In this document: positions 18,598 through 27,685 of the stretch, one piece after another
Numbering within the stretch: position 1 is the first letter of the stretch
Layout: each line of letters begins with the position of its first letter
DNA from: Siphonobacter sp. SORGH_AS_0500
GTDB lineage: Bacteria > Bacteroidota > Bacteroidia > Cytophagales > Spirosomataceae
NCBI RefSeq assembly: GCF_002838835.1
Contig: NZ_NHPP01000004.1
Span: 281,376-345,375 of the forward strand
Length of the DNA stretch: 64,000 bases
Direction: 5' to 3'
Translations under genes and position numbers: made by a program
The notes under the pieces: model-generated
The model's database searches: none
The model's input: the letters and a program-made list of their open reading frames with translations, nothing else
What the model was told of the DNA's origin: nothing

Positions 18598-19029
18598 ATG
18601 GATTCTTTTGCAGCAACTGCCAGTGGAGTCGTTGGAGCTACTACGCTGACACTCTTGCATGAAACGGCTCGTAAAACCGTTGATGATGCTCCCCGAATTG
18701 ATTTGTTAGGCAAACGGGCTATTTCTAAATTACTACCCGATTACCTGTCACCTTCAGAAGAGACGCTGCACAAAGCTTCTCTGGTAGGCGATATCATGTC
18801 GAATGCCGCTTATTATGGATTGGTAAGCATGGATAAGCCCAAAAACGGCCTTAGAAATGGGGCTATTTTAGGACTGGCTGCCGGTATTGGAGCTGTACTG
18901 TTGCCGGGACCGCTAGGCTTGGGAGAGGCTCCGAGCAATCGTACTACAGCTACTAAGCTGATGACTATTGGCTGGTACCTAGCGGGTGGGTTAGCAGCAG
19001 GATTGACTTTCAAATTGCTAAAACGTTAG
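18598..19029 (+). CDS. Small glycine-rich membrane protein of unknown function
   Basis: A 143-residue protein. The N-terminus (MDSFAATASGVVGATTLTLL) and the segments LRNGAILGLAAGIGAVLLPG and MTIGWYLAGGLAAGLTFKLL are hydrophobic and glycine-rich, suggesting two or three membrane passes with a polar middle (KTVDDAPRIDLLGKRAISKL). I do not recognise the family. It converges with the GNAT gene, leaving four bases between the stop codons. Confidence 0.65.
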   Translation: MDSFAATASGVVGATTLTLLHETARKTVDDAPRIDLLGKRAISKLLPDYLSPSEETLHKASLVGDIMSNAAYYGLVSMDKPKNGLRNGAILGLAAGIGAVLLPGPLGLGEAPSNRTTATKLMTIGWYLAGGLAAGLTFKLLKR

Positions 19030-19033
19030 GTAA

Positions 19034-19557
19034 TTATAGATACCATTTTTCATAGACTTCCTGCTTAACTATAGTTGTATAGTTTTCAAATTGTTCGCAA
19101 GTTAATAACTGAGGCGAAGACATGATCCGTAAGGGAAAGGTCTCGCCTCTTTTCTGATAGGGAGGCTGGTAATAGGAGTAGTCATTGAGGCATAAACCCA
19201 GCCGTTCGTAAAACCTGATTCTGGATTCATTAATAGCATCCGTAGGAGGTTGCACTTCAAGTAATAGGGGTTGATCCGTCAGCAGTTGCTGCATGATGGT
19301 CGTTCCCGTTCCTTTGCCCCGGGCGTTGGCATGGACGGCCAGGTATTCCAGAAAATGGAACGTTTTGAAGTCCCAGCAGACGGCCATTCCTAAAATTCAT
19401 GGTTTTCTTCCCAAACCAGTAATTGCATTTGTTCGTCTGCCAACGTTCTTTTTAAAGTTTCCAGGTCGCGTCTTTCGCCTGTGTGGAAAGCGGATTGTAA
19501 CAAATTCCAAACCTCGGGGAAGTAGGGGTGATGTTCGTTCTGAATACGTATGAACAT
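19034..19557 (-). CDS. GNAT-family N-acetyltransferase, single-base frameshift at 19392-19395
   Basis: Frames ending at 19390 and starting at 19387 form one 174-residue protein if one base is restored in the AAAA run at 19392-19395 (TTTT on the coding strand): WEENHEFLGMAVCWDFKTFH. The start is ATG 19557 (MFIRIQNEHHPYFPEVWNLL). The acetyl-CoA-binding loop is visible as LAVHANARGKGTGTTIMQQL, close to the RGxGxG/A signature, and INESRIRFYERLGL is the usual C-terminal GNAT block. The acceptor substrate is unknown. Confidence 0.8.
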
Positions 19558-19778
19558 AAAACGCCAATGTGATGAAGTGAAGAGCAATCATTGTCATGAA
19601 GACTGAATTGGATTGCCAAACCAATAAATTAGAATATTTATAGATTGTGGAATGTTTCTTGTACTTTTTTTATTTAACTCAAAGGATTTGATGAACTTTG
19701 TTTACCTAGTGTCTGCAAGCATAGGGTTGCATGTTTAGTGGCCACTCGTAGACGATCAGAACTTTACCTAGCAGTCAG

Positions 19779-20177
19779 ATGAATAATGGAATGTCATTTT
19801 TTCTAGCCCGCTTAGCGGTCGGCACTAGTTTGTTAGGGCATGGACTGGTTCGAATGCCGAAATTAAGTGGCTTTAGTGCCTGGATGGTAGACAAATTCAA
19901 AGATTCTTTGTTGCCTGAATCCCTGGTCACGCCATTTAGTTATGCTTTGCCGATTGCCGAGTTAATGGTAGGCGTTCTGATTGTGCTGGGTTTGTTTACT
20001 CGATTGGCCTTGACTGCGGGAAGCTGGATTATGATTAGTCTCATTTTTGGTTCGTCAATGGTAGAAGACTGGGGAGCCATTCCGTCACAGCTCATTCATG
20101 TAGCTTTTCTGACTATATTACTTGTATTTGAACATTCCCATAATTCGTATTCACTGGATAAAATGACCCGGAAATAG
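19779..20177 (+). CDS. DoxX-family membrane protein
   Basis: A 132-residue protein with four hydrophobic segments. The first carries the DoxX pattern LARLAVGTSLLGHGLVRMPK, and ALPIAELMVGVLIVLGLFTR is the second typical block. DoxX-like proteins are inner-membrane proteins linked in some bacteria to redox or thiosulfate functions; no specific role can be assigned here. It precedes an MFS transporter on the same strand by 74 bases. Confidence 0.8.
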   Translation: MNNGMSFFLARLAVGTSLLGHGLVRMPKLSGFSAWMVDKFKDSLLPESLVTPFSYALPIAELMVGVLIVLGLFTRLALTAGSWIMISLIFGSSMVEDWGAIPSQLIHVAFLTILLVFEHSHNSYSLDKMTRK

Positions 20178-20251
20178 CTGACCAAGCATGTGACCAGGCA
20201 TTTATGATCCAGCACTTTTGAGCAAACAGCGTTTTTCCCTTTGAAAATTAT

Positions 20252-21420
20252 ATGAAAAAGAGTCTTATTTCCTTAACTGTGGGCGGCTTCGGCATTGGTA
20301 TGACGGAGTTTGTCATGATGGGTATTTTGCCGGATATTGCCAGAGATCTGCAAATCACCATTCCCGAAGCAGGGCACCTGATTTCGGCTTATGCTCTGGG
20401 GGTAGTTTTAGGAGCACCTCTGCTGGTTGGTATCGCTGGGAATTACCCTCCGAAGAAAATTCTGCTGGGCCTAATGGCCTTGTTTACCTTCTGTAATGCT
20501 CTGTCTTCTTTTGCTCCGAACTACCAACTCATGATGTTAACCCGATTGCTGTCGGGCTTACCTCACGGGGCATTCTTTGGTGTGGGTGCGGTAGTGGCCA
20601 GCCGTTTGGCAACGCCGGGTAAAGAAGCTCAGGCAATTTCGGTCATGTTTGCGGGTTTAACCATTGCCAATATCATTGGTGTTCCACTGGGAACGTATAT
20701 CGGGCATAACATGAGCTGGCGAATTACTTTCCTGATCATTTCAGGGGTTGGCTTGCTAACGATGTTCAGTATCCAGCAGTTATTACCCAATTTACCTACG
20801 GTGGGGGATTCTAATATTATCAAAGATCTGAAGATTTTTACCCGCGTAGAACCTTGCTGATTCTTGGAATTACCGCCATTGGAACGGGTGGACTGTTTGC
20901 CTGGTTTAGTTACATTGCTCCTTTACTAACCGAAGTAGGAGGATTTAGAAGCGACCAGATTACCTGGATTTTGGTGCTGGCAGGTGTGGGTATGGCCGTT
21001 GGAAATGCCATCGCGGGCTTCACGGCTGATCGACTCTCTCCCATCAAAGCCACGGCTTTATTCCTCTTATTAATGGCGGTTTCGTTGACGGTTGTATCAT
21101 TCATCGCTCCTTTCAAAATACCGCTTCTGGTAATGACTTTCGTAACCGGAGCCATTTCCTTCACGCTTGGAGCACCTATTCAGATCCTGATGATTCGGGC
21201 TGCCAATGGTTCAGAAATGCTGGCGTCTTCTGTAAGTCAGGCTGGTTTTAATATGGGCAACGCCCTCGGAGCTTACCTGGGCGGTTTACCGATTGCCGCA
21301 GGTTTGGGTTATACTTCGCCCCAGTGGGTGGGAGCCATGCTGGCGTTAACGGGTTTCCTGATGTCTGTGGTAGTCTACTATCGTCAGAAAAATGCGGTTA
21401 GAGAACGGGTATTAGCTTAA
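20252..21420 (+). CDS. MFS transporter (AraJ/drug:H+ antiporter-like), single-base frameshift at about 20856
   Basis: Frames 20252-20860 and 20854-21420 join into a 389-residue, 12-helix MFS protein if one G is restored (TTGCTG to TTGGCTG): LKIFTRVEPWLILGITAIG. The first half has GGFGIGMTEFVMMGILPDIA, the AraJ-type start, and LTRLLSGLPHGAFFGVGAVV, the arginine-bearing loop and helix. The second half begins with a conserved GTGGLFAWFSYIAPLLTEVG block. These proteins usually export sugars or drugs by proton antiport. The substrate is unknown. Confidence 0.85.
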
Positions 21421-21432
21421 TTATTGCTACTC

Positions 21433-21470
21433 AAAGGGGCCGTGCAAATCATTTGCACGGCCCCTTTTTC
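21433..21470. terminator. Bidirectional terminator between MFS gene and mgsA
   Basis: AAAGGGGCCGTGCAAAT / ATTTGCACGGCCCCTTTTT: a perfect long hairpin between convergent genes. Confidence 0.93.
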
Positions 21471-21471
21471 A

Positions 21472-21936
21472 TTAATCGAAGTTTTCGACTACCTGGCGTT
21501 TCAGGTAGGTGCTGTAATCGGTCAACTGTGATTCGTAATCCTGATGCATGAAGGGCGAGCTGAGCAGAAAGTCGGCAGTGGCCCGATTACAGGCCATCGG
21601 AATATTCCAAACTACTGCCAGTCGTAATAAAGCTTTCACGTCCGGGTCGTGCGGCTGAGATTCCATCGGATCCCAAAAGAAAATGATGGCATCAATCTTC
21701 GATTCGGCAATCATGGCTCCAATTTGCTGATCGCCGCCAAGTGGCCCTGAGAGTAGTTTAGTAACTGGGAGTTTCAACGCTTCTTCCAGCAATCGGCCCG
21801 TTGTGCCGGTAGCAAATAACTGGTGCTTACTCAAGAATTCCTGATTCGCCAAAGCCCATTCCAGAATCTCGGCTTTTTTATGATCGTGAGCCACGAGGGC
21901 GATGCGTTTATGAGCGTTTAAGTGTCTGCTTGCCAT
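21472..21936 (-). CDS. mgsA: Methylglyoxal synthase
   Basis: A 154-residue cytoplasmic enzyme converting dihydroxyacetone phosphate to methylglyoxal and phosphate, a bypass of lower glycolysis. Diagnostic motifs: IALVAHDHKK, LFATGTTGRLLEE, LLSGPLGGDQQIGAMIAE and FFWDPMESQPHDPDVKALL. Length and motif order are full-length. The P-loop kinase gene lies ten bases upstream on the same strand, so the two are likely cotranscribed. Confidence 0.95.
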   Translation of the reverse strand: MASRHLNAHKRIALVAHDHKKAEILEWALANQEFLSKHQLFATGTTGRLLEEALKLPVTKLLSGPLGGDQQIGAMIAESKIDAIIFFWDPMESQPHDPDVKALLRLAVVWNIPMACNRATADFLLSSPFMHQDYESQLTDYSTYLKRQVVENFD

Positions 21937-21945
21937 AAGGGTGAT

Positions 21946-22443
21946 TTATGAATTGGTTTCAGAAGGCCATGTAAAAGGTTGAAAATCAAATTTGCTTTTT
22001 AATTCCTGCAATTGCGAGTACTGATACGCTACGGCATTAGCACCCACTGAATCAGCCCGAAGATGGTCTCTTTCCTGACAAATTTCAAGAGGTGTATCAA
22101 ACAATCGGTATTGAATATGGAAAGAAGGGAAATTTCGCAGCATTAAGGTAATGTATTCTTCAAAATACGTCTTTTTCAGATGCGTGTTATCCATCATTAC
22201 GTTCCAGCCTAACCGTAAGGCATCAATCAATAGTTTGGTATGCATCCGATCAACCAGATTTTCAATTCGGCTCTGATCTTCCTTAGGCCAGTGCCAGTAG
22301 GTGCCAAGTGAAACGGGCAGCAGACTCCGCCTTAATTCATCCCGACTGATTCGCAACCAGTTCGGCTGATTCAGACAAAATTCTTTCGCCCAGGTTGATT
22401 TTCCGCTTCCACTAACGCCAATCAAAACGACCATTTGTTTCAT
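21946..22443 (-). CDS. P-loop kinase (AAA/zeta-like, polynucleotide-kinase fold)
   Basis: A 165-residue protein from ATG 22443, opening with MKQMVVLIGVSGSGKSTWAK, a Walker A motif. NWLRISRDELRRSLL follows, as in polynucleotide kinase/zeta-toxin-like small kinases, together with a lid-type segment RLFDTPLEICQERDHLRADS. It probably phosphorylates a small molecule or nucleic acid end. The partner is unknown. It precedes mgsA by ten bases. Confidence 0.75.
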   Translation of the reverse strand: MKQMVVLIGVSGSGKSTWAKEFCLNQPNWLRISRDELRRSLLPVSLGTYWHWPKEDQSRIENLVDRMHTKLLIDALRLGWNVMMDNTHLKKTYFEEYITLMLRNFPSFHIQYRLFDTPLEICQERDHLRADSVGANAVAYQYSQLQELKSKFDFQPFTWPSETNS

Positions 22444-22452
22444 AATTGGCAA

Positions 22453-22744
22453 GGTCTAAAAATTCCGTGAAAGTAAATCCATCAGCTTCGCGAGTGTTTA
22501 AAATTTATAATCGCTGGGCCTTGATGTGAGTTATGGCCTGGGCAATCTTTACCGATTGAGAATCGAGAGACCATGCATACCTTCAGAGTCCCTGGGTGAA
22601 ATTCGGGGAAGCAACATGCTTCGCTCGGAATGAAAGGGGAGGATTACCAGTAAGGATCAGTCATTAGGTAACGCACCACGCTATTCATAGAAAAGTCCGC
22701 AAATCAGGACATTTGCGGACTTTTCAGGAGTTAGTTAACCACGG
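22453..22744. other. Spacer with a decayed repeat fragment
   Basis: No coding frame. GAGAGACCATG near 22566 and ATGCTTCGCTCGGAATGA near 22616 look like remains of dispersed repeat family B. The PmoA-gene terminator lies at its right end. Confidence 0.4.
22690..22725 (-). terminator. Terminator of the PmoA-like gene
   Basis: GAAAAGTCCGCAAAT / ATTTGCGGACTTTTC hairpin, 20 bases past the stop of the minus-strand gene. Confidence 0.88.
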
Positions 22745-23782
22745 TTATTTGGCAAAAGCATCGGCTAGTTTGTTTAATTCCGCATCCGTAGCTCCGCCGG
22801 AAGTAATCACGACCCGATACCGGAAAACAACAGACTGTCCCTTCTTCAATTGATAGTTGAGCTCTTTTTTACCTTCTGTAAAAACCTTCTCACCTAATGG
22901 ATTCAGGGCAAACAATCCGTAATCGCGGGCGTGCCAGAAAGTAGGATAGTTCACATTTTTAGGATGATCAATCATCGCAATGGAAACCGTTTCCTTCCCA
23001 ATTTTTCCCGTCAGATTCATCCATCGACCCCGCGTACTCCACACTTTAGCACCTTCGATGCCCTCACTGGAACGATAGTTACCCGTTACGCCCGTATTGT
23101 CCAGCTTAGGAACTGCCGTTTCTACGCCATTGGCATCCGTATATTTTTCTGCTTTCGTAGAAGGTAACTCCAACTGACGGGCTACGCGAATGGCAAACAT
23201 GCCATCTTTAACATCCTTAAAATGAACATCTTCGGTTGCTTTAAGAACGGTCATCCGATCAATGATGCGTTGCTTGTCTGTAGCGGTAAAGAAATAGGTG
23301 GTACGCTCTTCCAGTACTTTCCGACCTTTACCGTTGTCTTCCAGCCAATCGGCAGTAACGGTTAACTCGGCTCGTTTTCCGTCCTTTTTAGCCTTGATTC
23401 CCGTGTGCCGAATGGTACCGTATTTGGCTTTGGGATTAGGTGGTGTGTTGGAATTATTCCAGTAGTCATATCCATTTACATCTTCATAATTAAACCAGAT
23501 GCCTACGTGGTGAGGATGGTCTACTCGTTCGCCAGGACGTGGATCAATAGGCCAGCCGCGAGTAATAAGATTACCCTGAGGTGAATAAACGGGATAAAGC
23601 ACGGCTTTTTTCAGTACCTGCTCTCCCGGATAGAAGTAACTGGTGAAGGGCTTTCCGTCCACAAGAACATTTACCTTTTTAGCTTTTTCGTCAGATTTCA
23701 GCTCAATCATTTTTTGCCCCATTACCTGAACGCTGAGGAAAAAGGCTGAGCTACATAATAGAAGTTTAGAGAGAGAAGTCAT
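22745..23782 (-). CDS. Exported PmoA-like (DUF6807) protein
   Basis: A 345-residue protein with a signal peptide (MTSLSKLLLCSSAFFLSVQV). Family blocks include KPFTSYFYPGEQVLKKAVLY, GWPIDPRPGERVDHPHHVGI, GVTGNYRSSEGIEGAKVWST and WHARDYGLFALNPLGEK. This matches the large Bacteroidota/Planctomycetota family annotated PmoA or DUF6807. Despite the name it is not a methane monooxygenase. It is commonly found with sugar-catabolic genes and its activity is unknown. Confidence 0.85.
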   Translation of the reverse strand: MTSLSKLLLCSSAFFLSVQVMGQKMIELKSDEKAKKVNVLVDGKPFTSYFYPGEQVLKKAVLYPVYSPQGNLITRGWPIDPRPGERVDHPHHVGIWFNYEDVNGYDYWNNSNTPPNPKAKYGTIRHTGIKAKKDGKRAELTVTADWLEDNGKGRKVLEERTTYFFTATDKQRIIDRMTVLKATEDVHFKDVKDGMFAIRVARQLELPSTKAEKYTDANGVETAVPKLDNTGVTGNYRSSEGIEGAKVWSTRGRWMNLTGKIGKETVSIAMIDHPKNVNYPTFWHARDYGLFALNPLGEKVFTEGKKELNYQLKKGQSVVFRYRVVITSGGATDAELNKLADAFAK

Positions 23783-24682
23783 AGAGTAGTAATGTTAAAT
23801 CCATGCGAAACTACCAATGATATGACCCTTAACCATGGTGCTAACCCCACAAAGCATTCATTATTTATTACTGAGAGAAAATTAAGGACAAGCGAAATGG
23901 AAGATTACAGGAGAATAGAAATCTCTAATTTAAATGTAGATACAGTTAATTTGAAAACTAATCTAATTTAATAAAAACTTATATAATAAGTGTAAATATA
24001 ATAGCTTTACAGGCTATTAAAATCCGGTAAAATAAAAAAGAATGATAGTGTATCTAAATTTGCATGAATAATGTTTTCATAAGTTGTTCATCCTGAATAG
24101 AATAAAATTTTAAAATTGTACATATTATCTTTTGGTAATATATGTACAAGTGTAAATTATAATTTAAGTATTTGATAGTCAATAGTTTCTGTATAAGGAA
24201 GAGTGGGATGAATAAATTTATTTACTGGATTATTTTAAGAAATAATTATCAAAATAAATTTTAAAAAATAGCTTTTTAGCGTGTTTACTCACTAAAATAA
24301 GTCATTGACTACCCTTCAAGTTTAGTTTACCTACATTTATAAAATTCAGGTACCTAAATACGCTATATTTGTAGTACTTATAAGAAACCGAATTACCCGC
24401 CATAAGGAATTGCATCTTTTCTTAAACTTATTCAGAGCTCTGTTAAGAGATGCATTGCAAGAACTTAAATCCGGTTTGGATTAACCTATGAATACTCAAG
24501 AGGAAGAGAGGCTTTTTACAAGAGGGCAAACGACTAAGGAGTCTTCTCTTTCTCGAGAGTAGTTTTGTATCGCTACTACTGTTCTGTCCGTGCAACTGTT
24601 CAAAAGCACCAGAAACACCATATTAGGGAACGCTAGTCTCCTGACGAATACAACCTACCACGCCTAAATCATTACTACGAAC
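23783..24682. other. Long AT-rich intergenic region
   Basis: About 900 bases with no frame that looks coding. TATATTTG at 24364-24371 fits the TAnnTTTG promoter box on the plus strand and could drive the small zinc-ribbon gene with a leader of about 300 bases. A 24-codon ATG frame starts near 24488 (MNTQEEERLFTRGQTTKESS) and could be a leader peptide, but has no independent support. Confidence 0.4.
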
Positions 24683-24829
24683 ATGGCTACTACGAAGTGT
24701 TGCCCTTTTTGCAAAGCTTCAGAGATAGAACGCCGCCGCCGTCCTGCAGCGATTCGTACCTTTCTCTTTTTTATTCCTTTGAAGTGGTTTATCTGTCTAA
24801 GATGTAGAAGATTTTTTGCTAAACTTTAA
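24683..24829 (+). CDS. 48-residue zinc-ribbon protein
   Basis: A short frame from ATG 24683 to TAA encodes a 48-residue protein. CPFC at residues 7-10 and CLRC at 38-41 form a CxxC...CxxC zinc ribbon. Between them lie a basic cluster (RRRRP) and a hydrophobic patch (FLFFIPLKWFIC). Similar tiny CPxC...CxxC proteins occur in Spirosoma-like genomes, as I recall. It is followed after 28 bases by a good terminator, which supports its being a transcribed unit. Function is unknown. Confidence 0.7.
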   Translation: MATTKCCPFCKASEIERRRRPAAIRTFLFFIPLKWFICLRCRRFFAKL

Positions 24830-24857
24830 AAAACAACATTTAATACGGAGAATACAT

Positions 24858-24895
24858 AAATAAACGGAGCATTATTGCTCCGTTTATTATTTTTA
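24858..24895 (+). terminator. Terminator after the zinc-ribbon gene
   Basis: AAATAAACGGAGCA / TGCTCCGTTTATT hairpin followed by TATTTTTAT. Confidence 0.85.
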
Positions 24896-25027
24896 TAGGG
24901 TCATATAAATGGTATTGGTTAATTCTAATTAAAATTAATATCAAGTGATAATAATTTAATGGTTAGTAATTAGGTAATACAAGATAAGTTAATCAATCGG
25001 TGTTGAAATCAGGTAAACGTTAATCCA

Positions 25028-25801
25028 ATGCAGGAAAATCGTGTGCGAGTATTAATCATTGAAGATGAAGCCGTTTTGGCAATGGATTTATGTGATACCC
25101 TCGAAACCGAAGGTTATTATGTAGTTGGAATTGCAAACAATGGAAAAAGAGCTTTAGAAATCTACCAGCAAAACCAGGTTGACCTGGTGCTTTGTGACAT
25201 TAATATTAAAGGGGAATGGGATGGGATCGAAACCATAAATCAGTTGCAGAACATTAAAAATGTTCCAGTTATTTATATTACTGCATTGGCCGACAAGGAA
25301 ACCAAAGACCGGGCTAAACTTACCTATCCAGCTGCCTATTTATTCAAGCCTATTAATAATGCTAATCTGAATATTTCTATTGAATTGGCTATTCAGAACT
25401 TTTTAGCCCGGGATGCTTCTGGTTATACGAAAGATCAGAATAAGATTACGGATAAAGATGTTCAATCTAAAGAAGTCATATTGAAAATTGAGCAATCTAT
25501 CTTCATCAAACATAATTATCAGTTCGTGCGAATTGATATGCAGGATATCATTTACCTGGAAGCTGATAATACGTATACAACGATTGTAACCAGCGATAAA
25601 AAATATTCGATTCGTTTAACCCTGAATTTGACATTACTGCGACTTGGGGTCGAAAAATTAATGCGGGTACATCGCTCATATGCGGTTAATGTTCGTAAGA
25701 TAAAGAGTTTCAATGAAAAAGAAATTGTCGCTGATCAGTACACCATTCCCATGGGACGGCAGTATAAAGATGAGTTCATGCGTATTTTCCAGATTAATTA
25801 A
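25028..25801 (+). CDS. LytTR-family response regulator
   Basis: A 257-residue two-domain regulator. The receiver domain (1-125) has the acidic pocket IIEDEA, phosphoacceptor Asp57 in LVLCDINIKGEWDG, and the conserved lysine in YLFKPINN. A linker leads to a LytTR DNA-binding domain (about 150-257) with FVRIDMQDIIYLEADNTYTT and LMRVHRSYAVNVRKIKSF. The sensor kinase gene starts 30 bases downstream, so the two form a two-component system. Target promoters cannot be seen. Confidence 0.92.
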   Translation: MQENRVRVLIIEDEAVLAMDLCDTLETEGYYVVGIANNGKRALEIYQQNQVDLVLCDINIKGEWDGIETINQLQNIKNVPVIYITALADKETKDRAKLTYPAAYLFKPINNANLNISIELAIQNFLARDASGYTKDQNKITDKDVQSKEVILKIEQSIFIKHNYQFVRIDMQDIIYLEADNTYTTIVTSDKKYSIRLTLNLTLLRLGVEKLMRVHRSYAVNVRKIKSFNEKEIVADQYTIPMGRQYKDEFMRIFQIN

Positions 25802-25831
25802 TGGGTTTTGTATTCTCCAATATTGAATCGA

Positions 25832-27643
25832 ATGAGAAGTATTTTATTAACCCTTATCCTAAATCTGGGATTGTTTTTACCTACACAGGCTCAAACCTCT
25901 AAAATTCAGCCTTTTAATGCCTACCTAGAAAGTATTGAAAATTTACCGGAAAAGGCAAAGTTTGATTCGATCTCCAGATATGAAGCAAACATGTCGAACC
26001 ATGCCCGATACATTGATTCAAAACAGGCTATTGATGAGTTATTGAAAATCGCTACGCATCTAAAGGATACCATCCTCCTGGGGAGAACCTATTTCTCGTA
26101 TGGGCTTCTGGCAAGGGATAAAAGCAACCTGCCAGAAGCTCTATTGCATTACGAAAAAGCATTACATTTTTTCACTGTTACGAAAGAGGTAAAGCGTCAA
26201 GCCAAAATACTGGACTTCATTGGGTTCTCGTATATTTCGCTAAATGATTTTGCCTCGGCAGAGCCTTATTTTAAAAAGGGGATGGTACTAGCTAATTCCA
26301 TACAGGATAAAGACCTGATTATCCAGTTTAATATGGAATTGGCTACGATGGAGGATATGCGTAAAAATTATGCAAAAGCTCTTACATACAATAGCAAAGC
26401 CATGAAATACGCTGGTAACCAGAAAGAAGAATATTTAATGATCTGGTTTAACCGGGGCATTATTTATAAAAATGCCGGTATGTATAAAGAGTCTGAAGCT
26501 ATGTATAAAGAATGCTTGGCCATAGCCAATCGAAAAAATGACAATTACATAAAAGGATATATTTACATGAATTATCCTAATACGTTGATTGCCTTGAATC
26601 GATTAGACGAAGCTGAGAAGTATGCTAAAATGGCTCTTCAATGGTGCGAAATTCAGCCTGAAAGATACCGATATGAACAGGAAATATACGGTACATTAAC
26701 GAAAATATCGGAACGAAAAGAGGATTTTAAAAGTGCATTTCAGTATCAGAAAAAATGGATTGCGTCCAACGATACGGTCAATAGAACGGACAAAAATAAG
26801 CAACTAGCAGAGGCAGAAACCCGCTTCAAAACGCAGGAAAAAGAACAGGAAATTATTCGTTTGGACGAAGAAAATACCTCTAAAAGCAGACAATTCTGGT
26901 GGCTATTTTGCGGGGCAGGTGCCTTACTAATTATGTTCACTGTAGCCTTATGGCAATACAGACGTATTCGACAGGTGAATAAGGAGTTGGAGTCGACAAA
27001 TGCTCTAATATGGAGTCGCAATAAACAGATAAGTGAACAGTCTGATCAGTTGAAAAATCTGATGAAAGAACTGCATCACCGGGTTAAAAATAACCTGGCC
27101 ATTATTTCCAGTTTATTACGATTGCAATCCACCCGACTGGAAGACGAGGGAGCCGTAAAAGCTGTAAAAGAAGGCCAGCAACGGGTAGAAGCCATGTCTC
27201 TGATTCACCAGAAACTCTACGAAAGTGAGAATATAACGAAGGTGAATATGAAAGAATATATTAGTGATCTGGCCCAAGGATTGTTATACGCTTACGGCTA
27301 TAAAATTGAAGATTTCGATTTACGAGTGGATATTGCTGAAATAGAGCTTGACGTAGAAGTAGCCGTTCCTTTAGGATTAATACTCAACGAGATTATTACT
27401 AATTCATTTAAACATGCGTTCGCACATATTGATAACCCACAATTGAGTATCATCCTAAATGAAAATAAACCATTTCATTTGGAAATTAAAGATAATGGTC
27501 CCGGAATAGATATGAATAAATGGCAACAGCCAACGGGCTCTTTTGGGAAACGATTGATTGTTATACTAAGTGAACAAATTGGGGCAATTCTGAAGGTTAA
27601 TAATGAAAATGGAACACGATTTGATTTAGTGATGACTGTATAA
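25832..27643 (+). CDS. TPR-containing sensor histidine kinase (HisKA_2 type)
   Basis: The frame is open from a TTG at 25808, but ATG 25832 starts a clean signal peptide (MRSILLTLILNLGLFLPTQA), giving 603 residues. The periplasmic part is built of tetratricopeptide-like helices (about 60-320). One membrane segment follows (FWWLFCGAGALLIMFTVAL) with a short coiled coil. Then comes the HisKA_2 box with the phosphorylated histidine in MKELHHRVKNNLAIISSLLR, and an HATPase domain with NEIITNSFKHAF and DNGPGID. It is the likely partner of the LytTR regulator upstream. The signal sensed is unknown. Confidence 0.9.
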   Translation: MRSILLTLILNLGLFLPTQAQTSKIQPFNAYLESIENLPEKAKFDSISRYEANMSNHARYIDSKQAIDELLKIATHLKDTILLGRTYFSYGLLARDKSNLPEALLHYEKALHFFTVTKEVKRQAKILDFIGFSYISLNDFASAEPYFKKGMVLANSIQDKDLIIQFNMELATMEDMRKNYAKALTYNSKAMKYAGNQKEEYLMIWFNRGIIYKNAGMYKESEAMYKECLAIANRKNDNYIKGYIYMNYPNTLIALNRLDEAEKYAKMALQWCEIQPERYRYEQEIYGTLTKISERKEDFKSAFQYQKKWIASNDTVNRTDKNKQLAEAETRFKTQEKEQEIIRLDEENTSKSRQFWWLFCGAGALLIMFTVALWQYRRIRQVNKELESTNALIWSRNKQISEQSDQLKNLMKELHHRVKNNLAIISSLLRLQSTRLEDEGAVKAVKEGQQRVEAMSLIHQKLYESENITKVNMKEYISDLAQGLLYAYGYKIEDFDLRVDIAEIELDVEVAVPLGLILNEIITNSFKHAFAHIDNPQLSIILNENKPFHLEIKDNGPGIDMNKWQQPTGSFGKRLIVILSEQIGAILKVNNENGTRFDLVMTV

Positions 27644-27654
27644 AGGATATGAAT

Positions 27655-27685
27655 AAAAAAAGGCTGCATAGGCAGCCTTTTTTTA
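27655..27685. terminator. Bidirectional terminator between the kinase and the MHS transporter
   Basis: AAAAAAAGGCTGC / GCAGCCTTTTTTT hairpin whose right side overlaps the stop codon of the minus-strand transporter. Confidence 0.9.

Noticed and set aside
23783..25027. Riboswitch or small RNA in the long AT-rich leader
   Set aside because: No recognised aptamer pattern; only a promoter-like box and the zinc-ribbon frame could be supported.
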